The notes under the pieces were generated by a model. That model did not search any database. It saw only the letters and a program-made list of their open reading frames with translations, and was not told the origin of the DNA. From Flammeovirga sp. SJP92 (GTDB lineage: Bacteria > Bacteroidota > Bacteroidia > Cytophagales > Flammeovirgaceae): a stretch of DNA of 35,244 bases. This document shows, piece after piece, positions 1 through 9,417 of the stretch. Location of the stretch: positions 1 to 35,244 of the forward strand of contig NZ_LQAQ01000033.1 of NCBI RefSeq assembly GCF_001583495.1. Direction: 5' to 3'. Position numbers and translations under genes: made by a program. Position 1 is the first letter of the stretch; every line of letters begins with the position of its first letter.

Positions 1-1
1 A

Positions 2-1315
2 TTAGGGTTTAAGGTGGAATAACTGAGTTTGACGAACAGCACCGTCCATCAAATCGTATTTCACTAGTTTCCAATCTCCTTTTGTTACGGCGCGCATACC
101 TGGTTTTGTTCCACCACAATACACCCCATACATTTCATCTCTAAGCGTATTGCTTTTTCCCTCTAAAACCTTTTTGAAGCTTTCACCCTCCACTGTTTCT
201 GGAATTGGAATACCTGCTAGCTCACAAAGTGTTGGGAAAATATCTAATAAATACACGTTTCCTTTTACTCTGGTGTTGGCTTTAATTCCGGGGCCTTTCA
301 CTATAAATGGCACCCTCCAACTGTGCTCATACAGATTTTGTTTACCCATCAAACCATGTCTTCCAACAGCAATACCATGATCGGCGGTATAGATAATGTA
401 CGTATTCTCCAGTTCCCCCATTTCATCCAGTTTTTGCAATACTTTTTCAAGTTGGATATCAATATTTTCCGAGCAAGCCATCTCTCTTCCAAATTCATTG
501 CGGATGGTTTGTTCATCTCTATTTTTCCATACGCCCCTTACTCTGTCTTCATCTCTCAAATTAACATGACCATGGAAAAAAGGATGTTCTGCCAAGTAAT
601 TTTCAGGCAGGGCGGGTTGTTTACTATTCAATGGAGGTAAACTGTTTTTGTCTTTATGGTTAACGGCTCCATACTTTTCAAGTAATTCAGGTGTTCCGTT
701 TCTTTCATCATGAGGGTGAGAAAAGCCAAAATAAATAAAGAACGGATTTTCCTCCTTCGTTGCTTCTCTCTCTGATAAATATTCTAGCACTTGTTTTGCA
801 TGCCATGCACTGCCCGTTTCTTCACTTCCACCTCGCTTCGTTTTATCTTTCACCACTGAAAACTGACGGTTCGCCCCAGGATAAGAGTTTCCTTTTTTAC
901 AAGTTCTCATGGTTTTGTAACCCGCATTATTAAAAATGGCACCGATCGTCATACTGTCTAATGCATGAGGGGAAGTCTGTTTTTGAAATTCAGCACTTGG
1001 CGGTAAATGCCAAACACTTCTACCACTCATAATCATATGACGAGAGGGAGTACACACTGCACCGTTCATTGAACCCATATGTCGCACCACATCAAAGGTC
1101 ATTCCTGATTGAGCCAGTTTATCAATGGTTGGAGTTTCTAAAATTGAATTTGGATTGTATAATTTTAAATCAAATGGAGCCTGATCATCCACTAATACAA
1201 ATAGAAAATTAGGGCGTTTCTGTTCCTTATTCAATTGATGAAGTTGACAGCTTCCACTGATTAAAACCACCAATAGTAATACTATGCCTATTTTTAAATG
1301 TAGTTTTGTTTTCAT
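2..1315 (-). CDS. Type I sulfatase (S1 family), lipoprotein-like, C-terminus apparently cut short
   Basis: Formylglycine-dependent sulfatase expected to remove sulfate esters from oligosaccharides in the periplasm or outer membrane. The 437-residue product starts with a hydrophobic signal ending in SGSC (Cys23), a loose lipobox. Metal-binding Asp43-Asp44 follow in LVDD. The maturation motif C88-TPSR is the Cys type, converted to formylglycine. YTADHG near residue 310 supplies further metal ligands, and GKQNLYEHSWRVPF is typical of the family. It is the last visible gene of the enzyme operon, 66 bp after GH97. The stop codon at 2-4 directly follows LFHLKP, where S1 sulfatases usually read LFxLxxNPxE and then continue for some tens of residues. 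A frameshift or early stop is therefore suspected. Family assignment is sure; substrate and activity are not. Confidence 0.9.
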   Translation of the reverse strand: MKTKLHLKIGIVLLLVVLISGSCQLHQLNKEQKRPNFLFVLVDDQAPFDLKLYNPNSILETPTIDKLAQSGMTFDVVRHMGSMNGAVCTPSRHMIMSGRSVWHLPPSAEFQKQTSPHALDSMTIGAIFNNAGYKTMRTCKKGNSYPGANRQFSVVKDKTKRGGSEETGSAWHAKQVLEYLSEREATKEENPFFIYFGFSHPHDERNGTPELLEKYGAVNHKDKNSLPPLNSKQPALPENYLAEHPFFHGHVNLRDEDRVRGVWKNRDEQTIRNEFGREMACSENIDIQLEKVLQKLDEMGELENTYIIYTADHGIAVGRHGLMGKQNLYEHSWRVPFIVKGPGIKANTRVKGNVYLLDIFPTLCELAGIPIPETVEGESFKKVLEGKSNTLRDEMYGVYCGGTKPGMRAVTKGDWKLVKYDLMDGAVRQTQLFHLKP

Positions 1316-1381
1316 TTTGAAAGTAAGTTTAATAATTCATTTCTAGTTCTTTATTACCAATAGCTCAATGATGGATTTACA

Positions 1382-3391
1382 TTACAAAAGTTTGTCTTGT
1401 GTAATATGAAGCACAAACCCATTGTTAGGCTTTATCTTCAACCTTAGTATTTGATCATGGGTCAATTTTTGTTGTTGGATTTTCACTTTAGTACGATTTT
1501 TCATCGTATCGTCATCCGTATATATTTTTACGGTATACTCTTTCTTTTTATTGAGGAATGAAAAATCAAGTGCTATATCTTGAGGCTCCATACCGTTAAT
1601 ACCTCCAACAAACCAATTATTCCCTTTTCTTCGTGCTATCACACCTATTTTTCCTATTTCCGCTTTTAGTACTTTGGTCTCATCCCAAACCGTTGGTACA
1701 TTATCAAAAAATTCCAATTCTGGTTCATTTCCAATATGTCTTGTATTGCCCCATAAAGCATCATCTTTCATAGGAGCAAGTGGAGCACTGTCATACCAGT
1801 ATAAAAACTGTAATGGACTATAAATGCAAACCGTTTTTGCAAGTTGCGAAGCATTGGAACCCATTGTTTTCACTCGCTTGTTGTAGTAACAAACAGTATT
1901 ATCAGAAGCACCTGCCAGACAACGTGTAAACATTGTAATCAATGTATGTTGATTGGGAACTGTTTCTTCATCTCCTCTTATACCTTCTTGTGTGAGGAGA
2001 TTAGGATACGTTCTTGAAAAACCTGTCGGTCTGTATTCATCATGAACATCAACAATCATTTTATATTCTGATGCTTTTTTAATGGCCTCATGCATCCAAG
2101 CGGTAGCTTCCTGATCTCCCACTCTCACAAAACCGAACTTAATCCCTGCCACACCCCATTTTGAAAATAAAGGAAGCAACTCATCTAGTTGTTTCTCCAA
2201 AGCACGACGGTTGACATAAAGCATCACCTTTATTCCTTTACTCTTGGCGTATTGACATATTTTTTCTAAATCAAATGGCCCTTTAGATCTTTTTGGATCA
2301 AGTGTAATGGTAGTGGCATCGGAAGAATTATCCATTTCATTACCATACCAACCGGCATCAAAATGAACATACTGCATGTTATGACTTGCCACAAAATCAA
2401 TGGAAGCTAATGCACCTTGAGTCGTCAGCGTTCCTTCTCTTAGTACTTTTCCGGGTGTAATCCACGACGGGTCTTTAATAGCACATGGTTCATTTAGATT
2501 TTCAATGATAAAATTGTTCTCCAATAATTCACCATAGTTTTTGGCCATCATCATGACTCTCCAAGGTGATTGAAGTGGAAGATTACCCTTTACTTTAGGT
2601 GCATTACTACTTTCTCCCTCTATCACTGCACCCGTAATTTTATCCTGTTTGATATCTTCCTGTCTCCCATCTAAAGAGGATACAATTTCAAAAGCGCCTT
2701 TCTTTCCCGCTTGAAAACTTAGACGTGCATAATCCACCAATTTTGCTTCAGCAAGTACTAATTTTTTATCATGATCCACTTCAATCAAAAGTGGTCTTTC
2801 ACAACCCACTTCAAGTTGAGATAATGCAATTTTTTTATACTCACCTTGAGCCGTTAATTTACCGGATTCTCTTTTTGGCGTTGACCAAACATGGTGATCT
2901 TTCTTGAAACGGTAAGTAATGTTTTCATCCTCTATATTGATAAAAGAAAGTCCATTTTGTTGAGGTATTTCGTAAGCAAAAGCGACTCCTTCGTTATAGG
3001 CTCTACAAATGAGATTTAAGGAAGAGGTTTTACTTTGAAGTTCAATTTTTACTTGAGTATAATGATCCGTTACAGTACTACGTTCACCGATTGGATTTAC
3101 CCATTCATTTTTCACCTTTTCTTTCACTACATTCACCACTTTAAAAGGGGATGTAAAGTCAATATCCTTTGATTTTAAAGTCAATGTGGAAGGCAAAACC
3201 ACTTCTTCTTTCCCATAAAGTAAACTAAACGTTATCCCATTTTCTCCTTCAGGATGAATAAGAAGCACCTTACTGTTATCCGGTGATTTTACCTTAATGG
3301 TCTGCGGTTTTGAAGATGCCTCCGAAGTATGGATAAATAAAATACTTAAGATGAAATTCAAAAAGATGGCTCTATATGTTAAGTAACTCAT
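1382..3391 (-). CDS. Glycoside hydrolase family 97 (alpha-glucosidase/alpha-galactosidase type)
   Basis: GH97 enzymes cleave alpha-glucosides or alpha-galactosides in the periplasm; SusB is the best-known member. The N-terminal beta-sandwich (roughly residues 30-280) contains the family's RAYNEGVAFAYE stretch. The catalytic barrel includes YVHFDAGWYG, the GIKFGFV strand, YRPTGFSRTYPN and TQEGIRGDEE; a C-terminal beta domain ends the protein. In the KFGF strand Gly420 stands where retaining members have the Asp nucleophile (KxDF). E469 in TQEG matches a conserved Glu. The start at 3391 gives a clean signal peptide (MSYLTYR then a hydrophobic core to EASS). An alternative ATG at 3442 overlaps the upstream stop as TAATG, suggesting coupling, but adds 17 residues before the signal. 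The family is clear; the substrate is open. Confidence 0.9.
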   Translation of the reverse strand: MSYLTYRAIFLNFILSILFIHTSEASSKPQTIKVKSPDNSKVLLIHPEGENGITFSLLYGKEEVVLPSTLTLKSKDIDFTSPFKVVNVVKEKVKNEWVNPIGERSTVTDHYTQVKIELQSKTSSLNLICRAYNEGVAFAYEIPQQNGLSFINIEDENITYRFKKDHHVWSTPKRESGKLTAQGEYKKIALSQLEVGCERPLLIEVDHDKKLVLAEAKLVDYARLSFQAGKKGAFEIVSSLDGRQEDIKQDKITGAVIEGESSNAPKVKGNLPLQSPWRVMMMAKNYGELLENNFIIENLNEPCAIKDPSWITPGKVLREGTLTTQGALASIDFVASHNMQYVHFDAGWYGNEMDNSSDATTITLDPKRSKGPFDLEKICQYAKSKGIKVMLYVNRRALEKQLDELLPLFSKWGVAGIKFGFVRVGDQEATAWMHEAIKKASEYKMIVDVHDEYRPTGFSRTYPNLLTQEGIRGDEETVPNQHTLITMFTRCLAGASDNTVCYYNKRVKTMGSNASQLAKTVCIYSPLQFLYWYDSAPLAPMKDDALWGNTRHIGNEPELEFFDNVPTVWDETKVLKAEIGKIGVIARRKGNNWFVGGINGMEPQDIALDFSFLNKKKEYTVKIYTDDDTMKNRTKVKIQQQKLTHDQILRLKIKPNNGFVLHITQDKLL

Positions 3392-3441
3392 TCTCTGTAA
3401 ATTTTGATTTTTTGATGGTATAAGACAGATTATTGTATCCA

Positions 3442-5241
3442 TTACAATCTTTCTATATATACATAGTAAGCCGGATGCACTCTCCCCAAATTATCAATCA
3501 ATTCGGCTTCTAAATCATATTTCCCTGCAGGAATTTTACATTTAAAAGTGACCTCTTTTTGACCTTCAGCAATTTTTTCAGATTTGGTAATCCCTGCCAC
3601 ATACATTCTTGCTTCAGTAAAGTCATCCTTCACACTTGCAGGTGCTGTTTTGTCCAGTTCTATTCGTTTTTCTTGAGCAGGAAAAGTGGCGTTAATGGCT
3701 AATTTGCTTTCTCTTGGAAAACGTCTCAGTGTAATTGTATAATCACCACCTTCTACAAATTCAATTTTCCAATTTCCTGATGCTTGTTCTGCTTCGATGG
3801 CCCCATTCTGATGCCACACTCCTCTGTAGGCTCCAATCAATAAATCATGAGATGAAATTTTACTTGGGTTTTCATATTTTGAGCCCACTTTAATGTAAGC
3901 GTAACGTTCATCCACTCCTTCATCAATAAAGGATTGCCACCATCTTTCATAACCTTCAGACAGACGTGATGCTACTTCTGGGTGTTGCTCAATGATATTG
4001 TTTTCCTGCCCTTTATCCTCTGTGATATTGTAAAGTTTATCACCATCAACCAATCGCCAATGATCATCCATCACCGCATATTTTTTATACTTAATAAGGT
4101 TTTGTTCTCTCTGTGTATCAATATATAAAATACGATTTTCCCATTTCGGATTGTCCTGAGTGAGCAGAGGTTTCAAGCTTTTTCCATCAAGTGGTTTTAC
4201 AGGGTTGAAATCCAAATCCAGCAAATCAACAAATGTTGGAAGCAGATCATAATGTGCCACTAATCGATCCACATTTTTCCCGCCTGTTAATTCACCATTA
4301 GGCCATCGAATCATAAAAGGAACTCTGTGTCCACCATCAAACTGACTGCCTTTTCCTCCTTTTAAACCGGCATTAAAAACTTTTCGCCCAGCAGAAGTTC
4401 CATTATCAGTTGTGAAAATCAAAATAGTATTATCGTCTATATCAAGCTCTTTTAATTTATCTTCTAACCTTTTAAAATTGTCATCAATATTGGTGATCAT
4501 GCCATAAAAACGACGACAACGTGGGTGAATATGTTCATACTTTTTCCCCTCATACATTTCAAGGTACTCTTGTGGTAAATTATAGGGTGCATGAGGTGCA
4601 TTGGTAGCGATATAACAGAAGAAAGGTTGATCTTTGTTTTTCTTTATAAAGTCCAATGCTTCATCAAAAAACACATCCGTACAGTAACCGTTGTAAGGTT
4701 GTTCTTTTCCATTATGAAAATAAGTATCGCTAAAGTAATCGTTCATCCAATAATCAGGACCTTGGCCTATTCCCCCTGCTCCGTGACGAACCACTTCATG
4801 AAAACCTCTATCTTCAGGTCGATAAGGATAATTGTCTCCCAAATGCCATTTGCCATACATTGCATTGGTATACCCATTTTGTGCCAGCACTTGTGGTAAA
4901 GTCACCTCATCTTCAAATAAAATAGACCTTCCGGCTATCGTATGGTACACATTGACTCTATTGCAGTGGCGCCCCGTCATCAATGATGCTCTTGTAGGTG
5001 CACAAGTTGTAGAGACATGATAGTTGGTGAAATTAATTGCACTTTTAGAAAACTTATCAATATTGGGCGTCTTTATAAACTGATTTCCCGTTACGGCTAA
5101 ATCGCCCATTCCTTGATCATCTGTGATAATCAGGATGATATTTGGTTTTTCTTTTTCTTGTGCATTGGATTGCTGTAAGTTTAGAAACAACGCGAATAAT
5201 GCTAACATTATCCTACTAGTATTTTTTAGAAATCTGCTCAT
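3442..5241 (-). CDS. Type I sulfatase with C-terminal beta-domain
   Basis: Secreted S1-family arylsulfatase-type enzyme, 599 residues. A signal peptide (MSRFLKNTSRIMLALFALFL to SNAQ) precedes PNIILIITDDQGMGD, which carries the metal-binding Asp pair. The formylglycine motif is C80-APTR followed by ASLMTGRH. IFTTDNGT and KGGKGSQFDGGHRVPF are further S1 signatures. After about residue 460 comes an extra beta-rich region ending in HPAYYVYIERL, making it longer than a minimal sulfatase of about 480-500 residues. The start is the ATG at 5241: a longer frame would need a TTG at 5277 and would put 12 residues before the signal peptide. The gap to the upstream sulfatase stop is only 2 bp, so co-translation is likely. 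Substrate unknown. Confidence 0.94.
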   Translation of the reverse strand: MSRFLKNTSRIMLALFALFLNLQQSNAQEKEKPNIILIITDDQGMGDLAVTGNQFIKTPNIDKFSKSAINFTNYHVSTTCAPTRASLMTGRHCNRVNVYHTIAGRSILFEDEVTLPQVLAQNGYTNAMYGKWHLGDNYPYRPEDRGFHEVVRHGAGGIGQGPDYWMNDYFSDTYFHNGKEQPYNGYCTDVFFDEALDFIKKNKDQPFFCYIATNAPHAPYNLPQEYLEMYEGKKYEHIHPRCRRFYGMITNIDDNFKRLEDKLKELDIDDNTILIFTTDNGTSAGRKVFNAGLKGGKGSQFDGGHRVPFMIRWPNGELTGGKNVDRLVAHYDLLPTFVDLLDLDFNPVKPLDGKSLKPLLTQDNPKWENRILYIDTQREQNLIKYKKYAVMDDHWRLVDGDKLYNITEDKGQENNIIEQHPEVASRLSEGYERWWQSFIDEGVDERYAYIKVGSKYENPSKISSHDLLIGAYRGVWHQNGAIEAEQASGNWKIEFVEGGDYTITLRRFPRESKLAINATFPAQEKRIELDKTAPASVKDDFTEARMYVAGITKSEKIAEGQKEVTFKCKIPAGKYDLEAELIDNLGRVHPAYYVYIERL

Positions 5242-5243
5242 AG

Positions 5244-6842
5244 TTAATTTATTTTCATCCAGTTTATTTGTTCCCAATTTTCTTTGATATAAGGTTGAGG
5301 ACTTCCTTTTGTGGTCCTTCCGTTCTCAATACTGTTTGTCATCTTTAAAGTCAGTTCTTCTACCACTTCAGGGTATTCGAAATAAAGATTTGTGGTTTCA
5401 GAAGGATCTTTTTCCAAATCATAAAGTTCAAATTTTGCATCACCTTCTGTAAGCGTTACAAAAGCAGGTTTTAAAGATCCGCCTGAACCTCTGAACATAT
5501 TGAGTTTCCATTTTCCTTGTCGGATGGCAAAATGACCTGATGCCGAGTGATGAATCACCACTCTTCCTTTTGTATAGTCTTCTTCTTGGTTTTTCAATAA
5601 TGGAAATAGACTAAAACTATCTTCCGCTTCATGATCTTCCAATGGCCTATCAATGATATCAGCAATTGTTGCTAAAAAATCCGATTGACAAACGGGAAAA
5701 TCTGATTGAAGACCGGCGTCTATTCCATTGGGCCAACGCATAAGAAATGGTACTCTGTGCCCTCCTTCATAAATGTCTCTTTTTCCACCTTTGAAATGCA
5801 GGTTGCTAAAATGCTGATAAGTGGTTTGATGATAGGTATAATTTGTTTCAGCACCATTATCAGAAGAAAAAATAACGAGTGTGTTTTCTGTCAATTTATT
5901 GTCTTCCAAAGCGTCTAATACTTGCCCTACTCTATGGTCTGTCTCTTCTATAAAATCGCCATAGTTTCCACAGGCTGTTCTTCCTTGAAAGTCTTTATGT
6001 GTGCAATGTGGTAAATGCGGACTGGTCAAAGCAAGGTATAAAAAGAAGGGTTTTCCTGCTTTCGCCTCTTCTGCCCTTTCATTGATATAGTCGACTGCCT
6101 TTCCTGCAAAAGTCTCCAGTACCAATTCATCATTAAAAGACGGAGCCACCTCAATACCTCCTTTTTTGGGCATTTCATCTAAAAAAGGTGGTGTCATTCT
6201 ATAATCCGCTGGACCAACACCCGAGTAGGTTCTTGGATTGCTGTTCTTTTTCTTTTTGGTCCAAAGAATAGGCGGATCCAATACTTTATCATTTTCTAAA
6301 TATGTAAGGATACCAAAATTCATACTGGCAGGAATCCCGAAGAAATAATCAAAACCATATTCAATCGGTCCTTCCACAAAAGGTTTTGACCAGTCTCTAT
6401 TGTTCTTTTTAGGCTCTCCAACAAAATCCATCTGTAGATGCCATTTCCCCACCATTCCAGTGTTGTAGCCATTCTCTTTTAAAAGTGATGCGATGGTCAT
6501 TCGTCCTTTTTCAATCAGACAAGGTCCATCGGCTCTTAAAACTCCTTTCTTCAATGACGTTCTCCAACTGTATCGGCCCGTCAATAAAGTATATCTTGAT
6601 GGTGAACATACCGCATCACTACTATGCCCATCAGTGAAAATAATTCCTTGATCAGCAAGTTTATCAATATTGGGCGTCACAAATTTAGCGTCTTTGTTTA
6701 AAGCACTTACATCTCCATAACCTTGATCATCAGTATAAATAATGACTATGTTTGGACGTTGCTTCGCTTGTGCTCTAGATGTTAGAGGAGCTAAAAAAAT
6801 TGAAACCAACCCGATATATAGAAACAAGTAAAATCTGTTCAT
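5244..6842 (-). CDS. Type I sulfatase (arylsulfatase A/GALNS-like)
   Basis: Secreted S1 sulfatase of 532 residues. Signal peptide MNRFYLFLYIGLVSIFLAPL to SRAQA; then PNIVIIYTDDQGYGDVSALN with metal ligands. The formylglycine motif is C79-SPSR in DAVCSPSRYTLLTGRYSWR. FSSDNGAETNY and KGGKRDIYEGGHRVPF follow. The general layout recalls bacterial relatives of N-acetylgalactosamine-6-sulfatase, but that does not define the substrate. The start is the ATG at 6842; an upstream TTG at 6908 would add 22 residues before the signal peptide and is less likely. It lies 2 bp before the next sulfatase and 107 bp after the preceding one in the same operon. Confidence 0.94.
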   Translation of the reverse strand: MNRFYLFLYIGLVSIFLAPLTSRAQAKQRPNIVIIYTDDQGYGDVSALNKDAKFVTPNIDKLADQGIIFTDGHSSDAVCSPSRYTLLTGRYSWRTSLKKGVLRADGPCLIEKGRMTIASLLKENGYNTGMVGKWHLQMDFVGEPKKNNRDWSKPFVEGPIEYGFDYFFGIPASMNFGILTYLENDKVLDPPILWTKKKKNSNPRTYSGVGPADYRMTPPFLDEMPKKGGIEVAPSFNDELVLETFAGKAVDYINERAEEAKAGKPFFLYLALTSPHLPHCTHKDFQGRTACGNYGDFIEETDHRVGQVLDALEDNKLTENTLVIFSSDNGAETNYTYHQTTYQHFSNLHFKGGKRDIYEGGHRVPFLMRWPNGIDAGLQSDFPVCQSDFLATIADIIDRPLEDHEAEDSFSLFPLLKNQEEDYTKGRVVIHHSASGHFAIRQGKWKLNMFRGSGGSLKPAFVTLTEGDAKFELYDLEKDPSETTNLYFEYPEVVEELTLKMTNSIENGRTTKGSPQPYIKENWEQINWMKIN

Positions 6843-6949
6843 TCTGATTTGAAACTTAAATTTTGAAATTGTAAGAATGCTCCAAAAAGCACCCTTACAG
6901 TATTTCAATTGAAAAGGATTAATAATAATTAGGTGCTTATCAATCTAAC

Positions 6950-8482
6950 TTAAAATTCTTCTCTTTGTGGTAATATATTTTGATACATCTGCTCAGTCTT
7001 ATCTCTCAAACTTTTCAAGATTTCTGAATGAGCAGGACTTTGTGCTAAATTGTTTTGCTCCAACGGATCGTTCTCCATATCATAGAGTTCTTCTATTTTT
7101 GGAGAATGCTCATAATAGACAAAGTATTTGTATTGCTCTGTCCGAATTCCATGACTTCGATACGACTTATTATTCTTGATTAATGCTGAATTAATCTCAT
7201 CTACATTCTTTTTATAGCGTTCGCTAAACATTGCTACTAAGAACAAATCTTCCATAAATACAGCATCTCTCCACTGACTCTTATCCTGTGTTTGGTCTAG
7301 AATTTTTGTTAAGTCTCTTCCCTGCATAGTTGCTGGAGCACTTACGCCTGCCAATGCTAAAATTGTAGGCGCCATATCGACTGAAGAAACAAGTGCCTTT
7401 TCTCTGAAACCTTGTTGCTGTTGTGTTTTTCTTCCATCATAAATAATCAAAGGCGCTTTTACAGATTCATCATATAAAAGACATTTGTCAAATAATCCAT
7501 GAGAGCCTTGAAAACGTCCGTTGTCACTGGTGTAAATGATGACTGTATTTTTCAAAAGTTCCTTTTCCTTTAATTTCTCCATCAACAACCCCACTTGACA
7601 ATCGACACTATACCCTTGCGTGGCAAATCGTCGGACCAGCTTTTGATATTTTTCAGATGTGGAAGAACGTTCACGATGCAGACGAACCCCTCTTGCATTT
7701 TCTTTTACTACCGCTGGCAACTGCTCGTTTTCAACTACCCAATTTTCTGGCACCGTCAAATTTTTATTTTCATACTGCTCATAATGGGGCCAGTAAATAT
7801 GTCGGTTATTATCATGCTTTACGGCATAAAAGCTTACTGAGAGACAAAAGGGCTGATCTTTAGGGTTTGTATCTAAAAAGTGCAAAATAGCTTCACCCGT
7901 TCTTAATGTTCTCCCTGAGTTTTTTCTGTCTTCTTGATAGATGTTTTTTAATGTTTTATCCTCTTCAGGCCATATCACATGTCCTTTGCTTTCGGTTGTT
8001 TCACTGCCTGCAAAAAAATCAAATACACTTCCCACGTTTTCTTTATAAAACTGCTCTTTGGGAGTACTTGGCCTTACTGCTTTTGGCGTCACAGTAAATC
8101 CCATTTTCCCAATAAAACCTGTTCTATAACCCTCCTTTTTAAGTAATGCAGGGTAACTCTTTGAAAAGTCTTTCTGTGATAATGTATAATCTGTTGGTGC
8201 TACAAAACCTACTTGGTGATTGGAGTTAAACCGCCCTGTCATCATGGTCACTCGACTAGGCATACAAATCGCAACAGCGTAATAAGCGTTATCAAAAGTG
8301 ACACCTTCTGCTGACAGCTGATCGATATTTGGCGTATTAAATTCCGCTTTTCCATAGCACCCCATATTATCCCAACGCTGATCATCAGTCATTAGAAAAA
8401 TGATATTGGGTTTGTCTTGTGCTTTTATGGAAAGCGTGCCAATAAAAACGAAAATGATAGAAAAGTAGATACTATATCTCAT
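6950..8482 (-). CDS. Type I sulfatase (iduronate/choline-sulfatase-like)
   Basis: Secreted S1 sulfatase of 510 residues. Signal MRYSIYFSIIFVFIGTLSIKAQ, then PNIIFLMTDDQRWDNMGCYG, the form common in iduronate-2-sulfatase and choline-sulfatase relatives. The formylglycine motif is C73-MPSR with VTMMTGRF after it. YTSDNGRFQGSHGLFDKCLLYDESVKAPLI contributes metal and substrate residues, and LYDMENDPLEQNNLA is the usual C-terminal signature. The ATG at 8482 is preferred over a TTG at 8491. The start lies inside the end of the upstream esterase gene, whose stop is at 8472-8474, an 11-base overlap that implies translational coupling and a joint role. Substrate unknown. Confidence 0.93.
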   Translation of the reverse strand: MRYSIYFSIIFVFIGTLSIKAQDKPNIIFLMTDDQRWDNMGCYGKAEFNTPNIDQLSAEGVTFDNAYYAVAICMPSRVTMMTGRFNSNHQVGFVAPTDYTLSQKDFSKSYPALLKKEGYRTGFIGKMGFTVTPKAVRPSTPKEQFYKENVGSVFDFFAGSETTESKGHVIWPEEDKTLKNIYQEDRKNSGRTLRTGEAILHFLDTNPKDQPFCLSVSFYAVKHDNNRHIYWPHYEQYENKNLTVPENWVVENEQLPAVVKENARGVRLHRERSSTSEKYQKLVRRFATQGYSVDCQVGLLMEKLKEKELLKNTVIIYTSDNGRFQGSHGLFDKCLLYDESVKAPLIIYDGRKTQQQQGFREKALVSSVDMAPTILALAGVSAPATMQGRDLTKILDQTQDKSQWRDAVFMEDLFLVAMFSERYKKNVDEINSALIKNNKSYRSHGIRTEQYKYFVYYEHSPKIEELYDMENDPLEQNNLAQSPAHSEILKSLRDKTEQMYQNILPQREEF

Positions 8483-9368
8483 CGCCGACAATCATTTGAG
8501 GTTTCCCTTTGATAAACTTGATTGACTTTAAGAAAAGGTCTGTTTCGTAGACAGTGATCTTATAAAATTTACCATCGTATTTATAATTATTGAAAAAACC
8601 GTGACCGGCATTATCGTATAAAAACAAATCACAACGACGCCCTACAGCATCCATTTTAGCTTTGTAATTTTCTGCAATAGAAGCTGGAATAAGATGGTCT
8701 TCTCTCCCTAAGAAAACGATGGTTGGTGGTGCTTCAGCAGTGATATTATGAGCAGGAGAAATCGTTCTCCACTGTTCCCCCATTCTTTTATGCTCAAATC
8801 CTTCAGGTCCATTATCAAACACTGGATTGAAAAGAATTAATGCATTGGGAACTGAACTGATGCTGAGGTCTTCATTAGGATGATCTAATTGAGGACAAAC
8901 ACCACATGCCGCCGCCAAGTGTCCCCCGGCCGATCCTCCTGATGCTACTATTTTTTCACTGTTGATATTTAAAACTTCAGCATTTTTTCTTAAAAATCGA
9001 ATGGCTGATTTGGCATCTTCCACTGATTCATAAGGAGTGGTTTTGTGTCGATTTCTTACTCTATAATCAGCCAATACAGTAATCATCCCTCTTGATGCAA
9101 AGTATTCAGCTTGGGGTTTAAACTGTTTGATTGATCCGCCGTTCCAACCTCCACCAAAGTAAAATATAATGCAGGGGTATGATTTCTTTTTATTGAATTT
9201 TTCAGGATAATGAAAAATCAATTTTAACTGTAAAGTATCGATCTCTTTATAGATTAAAGAAAAAGGTTGATTTCTGTCTATCCCACCCAAGGACTTCAAT
9301 TCCTTCTGTGCTATACACATGGACGAGGTAAATAGTATCAATAGTAATAGTTGTATTGTCTTTTTCAT
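8472..9368 (-). CDS. Secreted alpha/beta-hydrolase, BD-FAE/acetylesterase-like
   Basis: Probable carbohydrate esterase of 298 residues removing acetyl or similar ester groups from glycan fragments in the periplasm. The signal peptide ends at MCIAQ. The oxyanion-hole region reads FYFGGGWNGG (residues 69-78), a variant of the HGGG motif. The nucleophile elbow is GGSAGG with Ser146. The acid is Asp224 in GREDHLIP and the base His256 in NAGHGFF, giving a full triad in the usual order. It sits between two sulfatase genes and overlaps the next one by 11 bases, so it likely serves the same substrate. The fold and triad are clear; the ester it cuts is not visible. A feruloyl-type or acetyl-xylan-type esterase is equally possible. 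Confidence 0.85.
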   Translation of the reverse strand: MKKTIQLLLLILFTSSMCIAQKELKSLGGIDRNQPFSLIYKEIDTLQLKLIFHYPEKFNKKKSYPCIIFYFGGGWNGGSIKQFKPQAEYFASRGMITVLADYRVRNRHKTTPYESVEDAKSAIRFLRKNAEVLNINSEKIVASGGSAGGHLAAACGVCPQLDHPNEDLSISSVPNALILFNPVFDNGPEGFEHKRMGEQWRTISPAHNITAEAPPTIVFLGREDHLIPASIAENYKAKMDAVGRRCDLFLYDNAGHGFFNNYKYDGKFYKITVYETDLFLKSIKFIKGKPQMIVGDEI

Positions 9369-9417
9369 GTCGTATTATTGTTATCACTCAATGATCATTT
9401 CTTACTTGATCAACCTT

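Noticed and set aside
5242-5277. A longer N-terminus for the sulfatase starting at TTG 5277
   Set aside because: It adds 12 residues in front of a good signal peptide, overlaps the upstream gene by 34 bases and needs a rare start codon.
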